A stretch of DNA of 64,000 nt from the NCBI GenBank assembly GCA_017354895.1, contig CP071493.1, forward strand, positions 3,224,001 through 3,288,000, read 5' to 3'. The position numbers and the translations under genes were made by a program. Below are positions 34,423-45,806 of this stretch, piece by piece (within the stretch, counting starts at the first letter, position 1; each line of letters opens with the position of its first letter). Below the pieces are notes generated by a model, which saw nothing but the letters and a program-made list of their open reading frames with translations, made no database searches and was not told the DNA's origin. This DNA comes from Podospora comata. Taxonomy: Eukaryota; Ascomycota; Sordariomycetes; Sordariales; Podosporaceae.

Positions 34423-35676
34423 TTACATGTCCGCAGAGGCGGTGGCACCAGTGATAATTTCAACCAACTCGCCGGTAATGACGGCCTGGCGGGTGCGGTT
34501 GAAGAGAATCTGGTACTTGCTGATCATCTCACCAGCGTTCTTGGAAGCGTTCTGTGACGGGTGGGTCAGATACCAGTTCATGAAACTCGTATGAATAAGA
34601 CAAAAACTTACATCCATGGCGTTGCGGCGGGCAGAGATCTCGCAAGCGTGACCCTCAGCAAGAGCCCAGTAGAGCGAGTTGGCAAGGGTATACTCGCGGA
34701 GGTTGGGAAGGACACCCTCCTCGACCTCGAAAGCGGCAAAGTTGGCTATTACAGCAAAAATTAGCCAGAGGTTCATCAAGACATTCATGCATCGAGACAA
34801 GGTCTACGCACGGGAGTTGGCAAAGGCCTCCTCGGAAAATCCCTCAATGATGGTGGGCTCGTAGCTGGTGGCGTTGATGAACTTGTTGTAGAGAATCTCA
34901 ACCTCGGAGTAGTCGCCCTGGAGCTGGACGATCTGGTCGACGATGGACTGAGCCTCGGTGAAGGTGGGGACGTCCTTGCCAACACCAGAGAAGTTCAGGA
35001 CGATGTTCTTAGCATGCGTACGGGAGAGCTGGGCCTTGGCCTTCTCGCCGAGGATGACGAGGTCGAAGTTGTTCCCCTCGGTGGCAGCCCTTCGGCGGAT
35101 GAAGCGGGCAAGACCAGAGTGAACACCACCGCAAAGACCCTTGTCAGAGCTGCAGACGACGACGAGCTTCTTCTTGCCCTCGCCCTCGAGGGGCTTTGTC
35201 TCGGCCGACTGGTAGACCTTGTTGCTGGTCTCGCCGTAGCTGCGCGACTCGGTCATGGCACGCTGGGCACGGTTGAGCTTGGTCGAGGCAACGATCTTCA
35301 TCGTCTTGGTGATCTTCTCGATGTTGCGAATCGACTTGAGGCGGCCCTCGATTTCACGGAGGGTAGCGAAGGTGGCGGCCGGAGCAGCAGCCCTGCATGT
35401 CGCAACCGTGGGTTAGTATTTTGTGTTCTTGCTGCATTGTCCTCTTTTCTTTCCGTCTTCATCTATGCCATCTTCCCCAACCCGGAGATGCTCTCTCTCC
35501 ACCAGACCGAAATATATCGTGTGTTGTTGTGCTGTCGGTGCTGCTCGGGCCTCTCGACGGCTTTTGCTAGGGAGCTCGGGGCATGACGAAAAAGTCCAGG
35601 GAAAGGCATTTGCAACATACCGGGAGGAGGCGGCAGCGCCGGCTCTCAAAGCCGGACGGGCAGCTCTTGACAGCAT
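34423..35676 (-). CDS. ATP3: Mitochondrial F1-ATPase gamma subunit
   Basis: Four exons (35621..35676, 34812..35392, 34612..34745, 34423..34551) predict 299 aa. Gamma is the central rotor shaft of the F1Fo ATP synthase in the mitochondrial matrix. The N-terminus MLSRAARPALRAGAAASSR is a typical presequence, followed by ATLREIEGRLKSIRNIEKIT and KIVASTKLNRAQRAM, the N-terminal gamma helix. SSDKGLCGGVHSGLARFI is the family signature and the C-terminal helix contains RNAMDNASKNAGEMI and TRQAVITGELVEIITGA. Introns are 35393..35620 (228 nt), 34746..34811 and 34552..34611. The last is 60 nt with no stop, so retention would add 20 residues inside the C-terminal rotor helix. The gene is divergent from TOP1 with about 870 bp between start codons. 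Confidence 0.96.
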
Positions 35677-36544
35677 GGCGAAAGGATCTGGGGATAGTTC
35701 TCTGCTGGCTGGCTGTGGCCCCGGTTGACCACGATAAATGTGCTGGCGTCAATTGAGCAGCAGCAGCGGGAGGTTGTGGCTCAATCGATCGGAGGTGCAA
35801 TTGGCGTGAGAGGTTTGCTGAGCTTCGGCTCCACACGGACCACCCCATCCCGCTTCCTGCTCGTGCCTCCCGTCCGCCCTCTCAGCCTGTTGTGGCTTGT
35901 CTTTCCGTGTTTCCAGGGTTCCCGGCAGTGGGCGGGACACCTCAGAGGCTGACTTGCCAGTGTTTGACAGCTGGCAGAGACCGGAATTCCCAGTGTTGGA
36001 TGCTCTCTTCAGGGCCCCACCAGGAAAGATGGTACAAGCTTAGTCATGGCTTGCTTTTCTCTTCACGCTACGAAACTTGAGCTGCGTGTCTGCGAAGAAG
36101 GCTACCTTACCAAGGCTGGCCAAGTGTGGATCCCCCCGTGGCCCATAATTATCTTTAACCTCGTCCTGTCGCCCCAGCTCTGCTTGGATTCGTGGAATCC
36201 CTCTTTTTCCCCTGCCTGGTTCTTCCTTCTCACCTCACACGTTCTCTGTCTCACGCATTGCCTTGCCCTATAGACCAGAGGCCGTCGACTGCCCGTCTTT
36301 CCCTCATCCAAAAACCCCCGACTTTCCCTTCAGGAGCCGAGCAACATTCCTTCCCCTTCCGAGAGCCGGCCTTTCTTACAGGACTCGGCCAGTTTTGCTT
36401 TTTGCGAATCGCCCATTTTCCAGACTACGCCTACCGTCTTCGACGACTGCGCCGCTTCGCACCTTCTTCGCCAGCCAACTCCGCTTCGTCTTCGTTGACC
36501 GACCGATTTTAATATCAATTAAAACTCTGCAATCAAACTTGATC
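35677..36544. other. Bidirectional promoter region ATP3 / TOP1
   Basis: About 870 bp between divergent start codons. The TOP1-proximal 300 bp are pyrimidine-rich (CTTTCC and TTCCCC runs), typical of fungal leaders. No supported gene. Confidence 0.6.
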
Positions 36545-39500
36545 ATGGCTTCCGACAGTTCTGACGATGACAGGCCTTTAGCAGGCACGAACGGTCACAG
36601 TAAGTTTAACTACTCGGTGCCAGAGAAGAGATATTCTCTCGCTCTGCAACACCAATTTTTCGCCCCTTCACGGTATGCACTGTGACACGCCCTGGTATTC
36701 GTGCCAGGTTGACGTGGCACAGTTCTCACCGCGGGCTTTCGACTGCTTGCACTCGCCTGCCTTCTTGCAGGCCTCGTGCAGTTGAATGCTATTGTTGCTT
36801 GACGCGCAGTCGAAGCACAACCACGGCAAGAAGCAACCTCACTGACATTCTCACCATCAGAGTCCGCTCCCAAGATCTCACCAGCCACCGACCGCAAGAT
36901 GGATAAACTCGCTTCCAGGGCCCGTCCGGCGCCCCCGAACGTCTCGATTCGCAACGGCCCTGTGGAAGACAACGCGATGGACATCGACACCACACCCAAC
37001 GGAGGCCCCAAGCGGAAAGCGCGCAGCTCTGTTGGTCAGACGGTCAGTTACAAGGACGAGTCGGACAGTGACGATGGCGCACCACTGGTAGGTCATCTCG
37101 GTTATCATGTGTACAACTCCTTTAGCTTACCATCTCCCAGGCCAAGCGTCAAAAGTCCAAACACAAGCAAGAAGACTCCGATAGTGACGATGAGCCAATT
37201 GCGAGAAAGAAGAATGGCGCCAGGTTGCCTCCTTCCATCAAGAACACCGCCATGGTTGATTCCTCCGATGATGACCAGCCTCTAGGAACCAAGATCGCTC
37301 AGAGGAAGGCGGCGATTGAGAAGTCTGCTGGCAAGAAGAAGCCGGCTGCGAAGAAGGCGATCAAAGACGAGTCGGATGACGAGCCGCTGGCTAAGCCCAA
37401 GAAGCGTCAATCAAATGGTGTCTTGGCCGCGAAAAAGACCAACGGCGTCAAGAAAGAGGAGTCGGATTCGGATTCGGATGCCCCCATCGCCAAGAAGGTG
37501 AAGAAGGAGGCTCCTGCCAAAGCCAAGGTCAAGGCCGCTGCTGCTCCTGCCAAAAAGGGCAGGTTGGTCAAGGAGGAATCGGTGGCCAACAGTGCTGCTG
37601 ACGAAGAGGAAGAGGAGGAGTATCGGTGGTGGGACGCGCCAAAGAAGGAGGACGATTCCATCAAGTGGACCACCTTGGAGCACAATGGTGTCCTCTTCCC
37701 GCCCGCCTACGAGCCTCTCCCCAAGGATGTCAAGCTCATATACGACGGCACGCCGGTCAATTTGCATGTGGATGCCGAGGAGGTGGCGACATTTTTCGGT
37801 GCGATGCTTCATTCCACCCAGAACGTCGAGAATCCCACCTTCCAGAAGAACTTCTTTAAAGATTTCAGGGATGTTCTCAAGGAGACCGGTGGTGCCAAAG
37901 ACCAGAATGGCAAGCCTGTTGACATCAAAGAGTTCGCCAAGCTCGACTTCACCAAGATCTTTGAGTACTACAAGGGTCTCAGCGAAGCGAAAAAGGCTCG
38001 CCCGGCTGCTGAGAAGAAGGCGGAAAAGGCTGAGAAGGACAAGTTCGAGGCGCCCTACATGTACTGCAAGTGGGATGGCCGGAAAGAAAAGGTGGGCAAC
38101 TTCCGCGTCGAACCGCCTGGACTTTTCCGTGGCCGTGGTGAGCATCCCAAAACCGGCACTGTCAAGAAGCGTGTCATGCCTGAGCAAGTCACGATCAACA
38201 TCGGCAAGGAAGCCAAGGTCCCAGATCCGCCGGCCGGACACAAGTGGAAGGCTGTGCAACACGATAACAAGGCGACATGGCTCGCCATGTGGCAGGAGAA
38301 CGTCAATGGCAATTACAAGTATGTGATGCTGGCTGCCAACAGTACCGTCAAGGGCCAAGCCGACTTCAAGAAGTTTGAGAAGGCTCGCGAGCTCAACAAG
38401 CATATTGCGAGGATCCGAGCCGACTATACCGCTGAGCTCAAGTCCGAGATTATGGCTGAACGACAACGCGCCACCGCCATGTATCTCATTGACAAGTTTG
38501 CGCTCAGAGCTGGCAATGAGAAGGACACCGAGAACGAGGCCGAGACGGTAGGCTGCTGTTCGCTCAAGTTCGAACACGTTACGCTCAGGGAGCCCAACAC
38601 GGTTATTTTTGACTTCCTGGGCAAAGACAGTATCCGCTTCTACAACGAGTTCACGGTGGAACGGCAGGTCTTCAAGAACTTGAAGCTGTTCAAGAAGCCT
38701 CCAAAGGCGGATGGTGATGACATTTTTGACAGGCTCACGGTAAGTTTTGATCGCTTTTGAGAAGGGCCCGCAGCTAGTCACTAACGCATCTGGCAGACCT
38801 CTCAACTCAACAAGCATCTCTCCAACTACATGCCCGGCCTCACAGCAAAGGTGTTCCGTACCTACAATGCCTCCCACACGATGTCAACACTTCTTCAATC
38901 TCTCTCGGTCGAAAACAGGACCATGGCTGAGAAGATCAAGCTGTACAACGATTGCAACCGTGAGGTGGCCGTGATTTGCAATCACAAGCGTACGGTTGGC
39001 GCAGCCCACGAGGCGCAAATGGAGAAGCTTGCAGACCGCATCAAGGGCCTCAAGTATCAGAAGTGGCGCACCAAGATGATGATGCTTGATCTCGATCCCA
39101 AGCTTAAGAAGAAGAAGGGCGCCGAGTACTTTGCACTCGACGAGGACATTACCCAGGAGTGGCTCTTGGAACACCAGAAGTTCCTTGTGGAGGAGCAGAG
39201 GACCAAGATCCAGAAGAAGTTTGAGAAGGACAACGAGAAGCGCGTTGCCGATGGCGAAGCTGAGTTGGACGAAAAGGAGCTCAAGGAGCGCCTCAGGGCG
39301 GCTGCGGAGCTCGAAGCCAAGTACAAGAAGGAGAACAAGACCAAGAAGGTGGAGGCCGAGGGCAAGGGCCCCGCCGTCGAGAAGCTTGAGGCGGCCGTCA
39401 GCAAGTTTGATGACCGCATCAAGACGCTCGAACTGCAATGTGCCGATCGTGAGGGCAACAAGGAGGTGGCCCTGGGCACATCCAAGATCGTGAGTTTTGT

Positions 39501-39691
39501 CGCAATGAAGGCTTGTTTTCGATGTTTCGTACTAACCTGGTCCCTTCCAGAACTACATCGACCCCCGTCTCACAGTCGTCTTCGCCAAGAAGTTCAACGT
39601 TCCTATTGAGAAGTTCTTCTCCAAGACGCTACGCGACAAGTTCAAGTGGGCGATTGAGTCGGTCGGCGACGACGACACGTGGGAGTTTTGA
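36545..39691 (+). CDS. TOP1: DNA topoisomerase I (type IB)
   Basis: Five exons (36545..36599, 36861..37087, 37141..38739, 38797..39489, 39551..39691) predict 904 aa. The enzyme nicks and reseals one DNA strand to relax supercoils ahead of transcription and replication in the nucleus. A charged N-terminal region (1-210) is built from repeated acidic-Ser modules and Lys-rich NLS-like stretches. The core begins at [22 protein letters not shown] and includes [34 protein letters not shown] (catalytic Arg region), [12 protein letters not shown] and the linker coiled coil ([10 protein letters not shown]...). The C-terminal domain has the catalytic Tyr (about Y860) in [10 protein letters not shown]. 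The splice site just before NYIDPR means that retention of intron 4 would remove the active site. The start codon is followed by a 261-nt first intron. Confidence 0.97.
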
Positions 39692-40772
39692 GCACACGTA
39701 CAAGATCGGCTCCTTTTATCTATCTATTCTAATGCTGTATACTATATATCTTGGCCAACCTTCGCTGCAAGCCACCTTTTACGATATCCACGCATTGCAT
39801 TCCAGACGACCACGATCCGGCTACCCACATATTGGTCCCTTTGCTACACGGTGGGCTTCCGCCAATTGAGGCGAGGCGCAGTTTCGACGTTTCCCATTTT
39901 GCAATCTGGTCTGAGGCGACTGGCGTTGGTTTATGGGGCCAAAATTGAGTTCAGGGGAAAGAGGTGAAAAAAGAGAGAAAGGGGATGGATGTCCTATAAG
40001 GATCCCAAAGGAGTAAAACACCACAGACAGTTAGCATGAAGAAGCGTTGAATTATATCATGATGCGATGCAGCGGTTTCTTGCTTGAACATCAGGAACTC
40101 AGTGAAGTCATTGTTTCATTCTCTGCCAAGGATTCCATGCCTGATGACAGCAGAACAGATTCCAGTCGTGCTTGGGTTGCTCGTACCGAGATCTTGCTTG
40201 TTTGACCGTTGGCGATTGCATAAGGTGGGTTTCGCCAAGACCTCGTCCACACCAGCCACCCGATGAATGGCTTGGCGGGCGCGGCGGGCGATTCTGTGCC
40301 CGGCGCCGGGGCACCCGCCAACTTTTCTCGCCGAGTTTCGATCCACATTCCCAACCTCCTCTGAAAACTAGACGAGCGGACGCGCCGCAATCCCTGCTGA
40401 GCTGGACCCTATCTTTTTGGTGCTGGGACGAGACTGATGACGACAATTGGAGGGTGGTTGGGATGATGTGTTTCTTTCCTTGGGAGGTTGTTGGTGGTGG
40501 TGGTGGTGGGGGTGATGGATAAAACCGAGGGAGTGGCCTGGTTTTGGGGGGAGCTGCAGGTTGCTCTCTTCCTGCTCCTTTTTTTGTTGATGCTCACTAT
40601 AAGAAGATAATTTCTATAATTCCATTGTTGGGGAGAAGACAGCAAGAAATACTTTTGACGGGACTCGACTACCTTATTCTTTTCTGGTTGCTCCCAGTGG
40701 ATTGTTATCCCTTACATTTTGACGACATCTTCGACGGGTGATCCGGCTGAGACCGGCAAATAACAACACAAG
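39692..40772. other. TOP1 3' flank and CRH promoter
   Basis: About 1.1 kb without a supported gene. A GTGGTGGTG patch occurs near 40491-40515. Overlapping minus-strand open frames near 40091-40446 are below 115 codons and have no domain. Confidence 0.6.
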
Positions 40773-42295
40773 ATGATGTTCTCCAAACGATGGAAGACAG
40801 CGCTTACAGCCTCCGCCGCGCTGGTGACTGGGGTTTTGGCACAGACATGGAGTGATTGTAACCCATTACACAGCAAGTCTCTTCCCACTATGATCTCCTC
40901 CAAAACAACCTCATTAACAACCCTTTAGCAACCTGCCCCGCCAACACAGCCCTCGGCATGACAATCAACGTCGACTTCCGCCGCGGCTCGGTCGACTCCT
41001 TCATCGCCTCCGGCGGCACCCCCTCCTACTCCTCCGACGGCGTGACCTTCTCCGTCTCCCGCCCCGGCGAAGCCCCCCAGCTCTCCTCGCTGTTCTACAT
41101 CATGTTTGGCAGGGTGGAGGTAACGATGAAAGCCGCCCCCGGAGCCGGGATTGTCTCCTCGCTAGTCTTGCTGTCGGACACGCTAGACGAGATTGATTTC
41201 GAATGGCTAGGCGCAGACGACAGTGAAGTGCAGACGAATTACTTCTCAAAGGGGCAGACGACGACGTATAACAGGGGGCAGTTCAACCCTGCGCCGAATA
41301 ATCAGGGGGAGTTTATCACTTATACTATTGACTGGACGCCGCAGAGGATTCAATGGTATGTTGGGAGAACGTTGGTCAGGACGTTGGGGTATGATGAGGC
41401 GGAGGGGCAGTTTCCGCAGACGCCGATGCAGGTTAAGTTTGGGGCTTGGTCTGGGGGGGACAGCGCGACGAATCCTCCTGGGACGGTGGAGTGGGCTAGG
41501 GGCCCGACGGATTACTCTCGAGGGCCGTTTAGTATGGTTGTGAGGGGTGCGGTGGTGACGGATTATAGCACGGGGAAGAGTTATACTTATGGGGATAATA
41601 GTGGGACGTGGCAGAGTATTAGGTCGGAGGGGGGGAAGGTTTATGGGAATAGTGGTGGGGCGGGGGGGATTACGGTTACGGCGAGCGCGGCGCCGGTGGC
41701 GACGGATGTGAGTCCTACTGTCCCGGTTGGGGGGATTGGGCAGGGGGATACGGCTACGCAGACGGGGTGGCCTTGGGAGCCTACCGGGACGGATGGGGGG
41801 AGGGGGGGGCAGGGGGCGATTCCGGAGGGGTGGAGGATTACGCCGGATGGGAAGTTGAGGCCGGTTGGGGGTAGCACTGTGAGTGAGTAACGTTCTTTGT
41901 CCCCTGATAGAAGAGCTGAGCGCGCTCGGGAAGAGTGGTTTCACTTCTCGGTGTCTTGGAGTGGAAGGCTAACTTTGTGATGGTAGACACCCCCAATCCC
42001 GTGCTCTTGCTTGGGCCATTCTTCCTCTTCGTCGCCACCATCGGTTGTGGACGGTGGAATTTCTTCTCGGTCTGAGAATATTTTGACGACGACGACCTTT
42101 ACGACTTTTGTTACGGAGACAACTCCTACAGTTTCTGGTCCTGGAGGTGGCTCAAGTTCCGCGGACACACCGAACTCTGGAGAAGCGCCGCCTCCAGAAC
42201 CACTTGGGGCACCGCCGCAGAACGAGGCAGGGGGGAAGTTGATGCCTTTGATGATGGCACCGTTGGTGCTGGGTGCTGGTGTTTTGTTGCTTTGA
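40773..42295 (+). CDS. CRH1: Crh-type GH16 cell-wall transglycosylase, GPI-anchored
   Basis: Three exons (40773..40872, 40929..41878, 41987..42295) predict 452 aa. Crh proteins link chitin to beta-glucan in the cell wall. A signal peptide (TALTASAALVTGVLA) precedes QTWSDCNPLH and TCPANTALG, the Cys-rich start typical of the family. The catalytic GH16 signature DEIDFEWLG is present, with E121, D123 and E125 as nucleophile, helper and acid/base. The C-terminal third is Gly/Ser/Thr/Pro-rich, and the last exon ends in a hydrophobic segment (LMPLMMAPLVLGAGVLLL) that fits a GPI-attachment signal. Intron 1 (40873..40928) starts GCAAGT, a GC-AG intron; intron 2 (41879..41986) starts GTGAGT with branch GCTAAC. 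If intron 2 is retained the frame stops at 41890 and the GPI signal is lost. Confidence 0.9.
40873..40928 (+). other. GC-AG intron in the Crh-type gene
   Basis: The donor reads A|GCAAGT and the acceptor CTTTAG, with CATTAAC as branch candidate. No GT donor in this stretch keeps the frame into TCPANTALGMTI. Confidence 0.82.
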
Positions 42296-43192
42296 GTATG
42301 AGCGGGTTTGGCTTTTTGCATTTTGGGCATGGCGTTCGGGAAAAGGGGAAACATACCATGGGTTTGGGGCTTTAACATGATTGATGGGATAGACAGTATG
42401 GGGGATTGTAGATGAGTAGACATTTCACTCGGGTGAAGGACATAAATATGCATAATTATTGACCAGTTTCATAACATAGTGCCAGTGGCAGTGATGTGAT
42501 GACGTTTGTAAGGCAGCGTTGCTCCTGCCTCGAGGGCATGGTTTGCTCCTTCCTGGGGAATGCAGCGTCAGGTGACTGTGGGCAGATTCTGCACCATCTA
42601 TTTTTCAAGACGATTGAAGATTGGAATCACGGCAACTTTGCAACAAACCTCCGGCTGACAACTGATCGAGACATACAACGCACCCCGGATCACGCCACCG
42701 GCTTATCCTACAGGAAAGTCCAATTCCAAACCCATGCAATCTCTCCTTGCCAGACTTGGACTCACATCTTTGTTGTTTACGCTTATTGAATTCTTTTCTG
42801 TCCCCATCCACCAACCTCCCGCTGGGGCGACGGCTATGTATGCTATATCCAACGGCAGCCTCAAGGGCGCGCGTTGTAACTGACCGATATACAAGACAGC
42901 TCGGGAAACCCGTAGCTCGAGGTACTATCTTTAACAAAGTTCATAAGTCGTAATAAGCTAACCGATGCGTCCATCTAGGTGATTACTGGGCTGATGAGGT
43001 TGGCGTTGTGAAACGTAAATGGGGGCAGGTGTGCGGTAAGCTCTGCTGCCATGGCTGGAACGTAAACCGGCGACGATGCCTTCAAATTGGCAATGTCGAA
43101 TTCCTCCGTCAAAAAACAATATGTTGTCGAGTCAACCGTTGATAGCAATCCGGGCTATAACAAACAGTCACGCAAAACGTTGTGGCGGCAGT
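42296..43192. other. Convergent 3' region
   Basis: About 900 bp between the Crh gene and a minus-strand membrane protein gene. Only short open frames; nothing recognisable. Confidence 0.6.
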
Positions 43193-43795
43193 TCAACCAC
43201 CGAGAAGTTGGGCCTTTTCTTCGTCCTTGGTCGCTCCAGAACCAGTCTTGAGCAACCTGTACAGACTATGTCCTGAGATGCTTAGGGTCATAGCCGCGCA
43301 TGTGGCCCAGGGTAAGTACCCCAGGAGGATCAGGTGGGCGCTCTCTCGACGTGCATATCCAACAAGAGCTGCAGCACCGAGAAGCGTGGTGTACACAAAT
43401 AGTTGAAGAGGATCTTGGCTCTGTCGTCGCTGGGTAAACGAAGACACGACGCAACCAAAAACCAGGCATGAGAAGAGCATCAGCCCCGGGGATGGATGAA
43501 AAAGGAAGTCATCGGTGGTGGTGGTGGGTTGGTCTGCATGCTGCTGCTGCCCTCGGTCAATCTGGACGCCGATTAGCTGGGGAACAAGGGGCTGGGCTTG
43601 GCGATGACTTGGACTGACTCTGCTGTATCCTCGATTGATATCGTTTTGGACGGTGTATTCCCAGGTGACAACACTACAGAGAGTGCCTAAGCAGATCTCG
43701 ACAGTGTCAATCGCCCAGGGCCAACACCCAGGGTTCCGAAGTAAGACTGTGGGTGTTTGCGGTAGGTGGAGAGGGCAGCATGCTTCTGAACTCAT
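43193..43795 (-). CDS. Uncharacterised small multi-pass membrane protein
   Basis: A single open frame of 200 aa. I see three or four hydrophobic segments: around residues 27-47 (weak), 105-120 (GLMLFSCLVFGCVVSSF), 130-148 (LQLFVYTTLLGAAALVGYA) and 152-178 (HLILLGYLPWATCAAMTLSI). A polar loop rich in Gln and Thr lies between the first and second. The N-terminus has a CC pair (SSEACCPL). No family is recognised. It is about 1.1 kb from, and divergent to, another small membrane protein gene at 44911. Reality of the gene is inferred from length, an ATG start and the clean hydrophobic pattern. Confidence 0.6.
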   Translation of the reverse strand: MSSEACCPLHLPQTPTVLLRNPGCWPWAIDTVEICLGTLCSVVTWEYTVQNDINRGYSRVSPSHRQAQPLVPQLIGVQIDRGQQQHADQPTTTTDDFLFHPSPGLMLFSCLVFGCVVSSFTQRRQSQDPLQLFVYTTLLGAAALVGYARRESAHLILLGYLPWATCAAMTLSISGHSLYRLLKTGSGATKDEEKAQLLGG

Positions 43796-44910
43796 GGAGA
43801 CAGCAATTGGCTAACTTGAGAATAGAATGAACTCTGAGATCGGTAAGTGCCGAGGACTTTGATGGGTCTTGTTCTCGGAATTGGCACGAGGTCTCCCAGA
43901 ACAAAACCCCAAAACCAACCTCAAATGCCTGGGTTCTTCTTGACTATTATACGAAAGGAACACCGGAGGTTTCTGCATGATTGATACCTTGGTACAAGGC
44001 TTGGACCTCGTCAAACAAATGCTGAAGCGCCGTACGGGCTACCTGAAATCCAGTTCCCTGCCTTTCCGGTATTGATGCTTCGCATCCATCGGATATCATC
44101 ACACCAAGTGCGGCTCACCAGACTCATGCACCAACATCCACGCCCGAGTGGTTGCATTCTTGTCCCTCAATCTTATTCCAATCCAGTAACGATAGGCGAG
44201 AAGTGCGCGGGCTCTGATTCAGAGGCCTCTTCGTGATGCCGCGTGTGCATGAGCAGCAAGGCGACCACATGCTGCAGGAAGAGATGCCTCACCATGGCGA
44301 GGCTGACCTCCAGGCAGACAGCTCTCACCGAGACTACGGGCCAATCGCCCCCCACCATTATTTTGAGCCTCACCAGGCGAACCACCCCGCGCACCATCTC
44401 AAGGATGCGAACCGAATTATCTGACGCTTCAGAGAAGCTCAAAGAGGTACCGACACGCTCCCTTTTTCTGTGCCCGCGTGGGTTTCGTCTTCATATCAAG
44501 GAAGCTGAGCGAGTTTGCATGTAAGTGCATCCATACATTCTTGTCGGATTTGTTGCCATTGGCCCCCGCATCTTTTGGCGGCCTTACTTATCTGCAACGT
44601 TCACTTCGACTACGTGGTAAGGCGAAGCTGCGCCATCTACAGGTAGAGCTAGCTATCAGAGCTTGGTATTTGGAATACGCTACTAAGCTCCCCTCGTAGG
44701 TGGGCGGTAAAAAGTCCAGGCCCTCCCCTTCAGGCCGTCAAGCATTTTTCCCTTCTTCTCGTCTCTGGATTTTATTCATTCGTATACACTGCAACCAACT
44801 CGCCCCAACATCGCCCCTTTTCTTTCTACACCACCTCGCGATCTCGCCAGACATTAGGCAGCAAAGGCCATAGGAGCTTTCAACCCTCATCCTATTGTCA
44901 CTTCTGCACG
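43796..44910. other. Divergent intergenic region between two membrane protein genes
   Basis: About 1.1 kb. Open frames at 44233-44524 are under 95 codons and overlap in several frames without domains. Probably shared promoter sequence. Confidence 0.5.
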
Positions 44911-45806
44911 ATGGAGCGCCCCGGTTTTCCCCATGGGCAGCTGCCTCCACGAGCGCGAGATCAAGATGTTCATAGTAAGGCCAAAATCTTGTCCTGCGGT
45001 GGCATGATTGGCACATCTATTCTTTTCCCCTTGGCCAACGGCGAAGGGAACTCCTTCCGTACCATGTGAGTAAAACTGTGTAGGCCATACGATAGAAGAT
45101 ACTAATAGAGTCACAGCACACTCATTCTGTTCATCATCACGGCTATTGCGTTCCACGCAATCTATACAGAGCCGTTCATTAGGTACTTTTGTCCACGACT
45201 GTTACGCCGCACGTGTTTTTTCTCTAACAGTCATCTAGATCTGGGCCTTCCACGGCCCCAGTTGCCTTGGTCCTATTATTGCTTGTTGTCATTGCCGCAG
45301 GCCCTACTAGGAAGGACCTGGTGCCTTGGCTTCCGCTCTTCGTAACAGCCTGGAGTCTTGTCACTCTTATGATTAACAAGCACATGGCAACCGCGTCAAC
45401 ACACCTGTCAATATCAGCCGACTATCCCTTTACAGGCGTCACAATTGGAGCTGCAACGGAGCGGTCCTTCCGGTCCATGTCCAGTCAGGACAGGCGCCAG
45501 CCCCAGTTTGAATCCAACCGCCAAAACCCATTGTACTTTGGACGACATGGCCCACCCTCCAGGTATTCGCAGAGGACAAGCACAATGAGTTCAGACATTT
45601 CTCTTTCCAGCATGCCAGCGCAACGCCAGGAGCACTGGGATCCTCACACCCAGGCCTTTTTTGACAACCAGGAGATGCAGGAACTTGCCCGGGATTTGCC
45701 AGAGTCCACTCTTCCCAGGACTCAGCATGACCAAGAGAGTGACTTGAACACAGAAACTGAGACCCAGGCGTCAGAGACGGCCCGCTTCTTGCTTGGTCGT
45801 CAATAA
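44911..45806 (+). CDS. Uncharacterised multi-pass membrane protein
   Basis: Three exons (44911..45065, 45117..45182, 45239..45806) predict 262 aa. Introns are 45066..45116 (GTGAGT...CACAG) and 45183..45238 (GTACTT...CTAG); the second donor is weak. Four hydrophobic segments follow: ILSCGGMIGTSILFPLA, TLILFIITAIAFHAIYT (across the first junction), APVALVLLLLVVIAAG and LVPWLPLFVTAWSLVTLM. The C-terminal half (from about residue 125) is Ser/Gln/Arg-rich, hydrophilic and probably cytosolic, ending QASETARFLLGRQ. No family recognised. The two splice junctions fall inside hydrophobic segments and both preserve them, which supports the model. Confidence 0.65.

Noticed and set aside
41246-41944. 232-codon antisense frame across the Crh gene
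   Set aside because: Arg/Pro-rich shadow caused by G-rich codons on the + strand.
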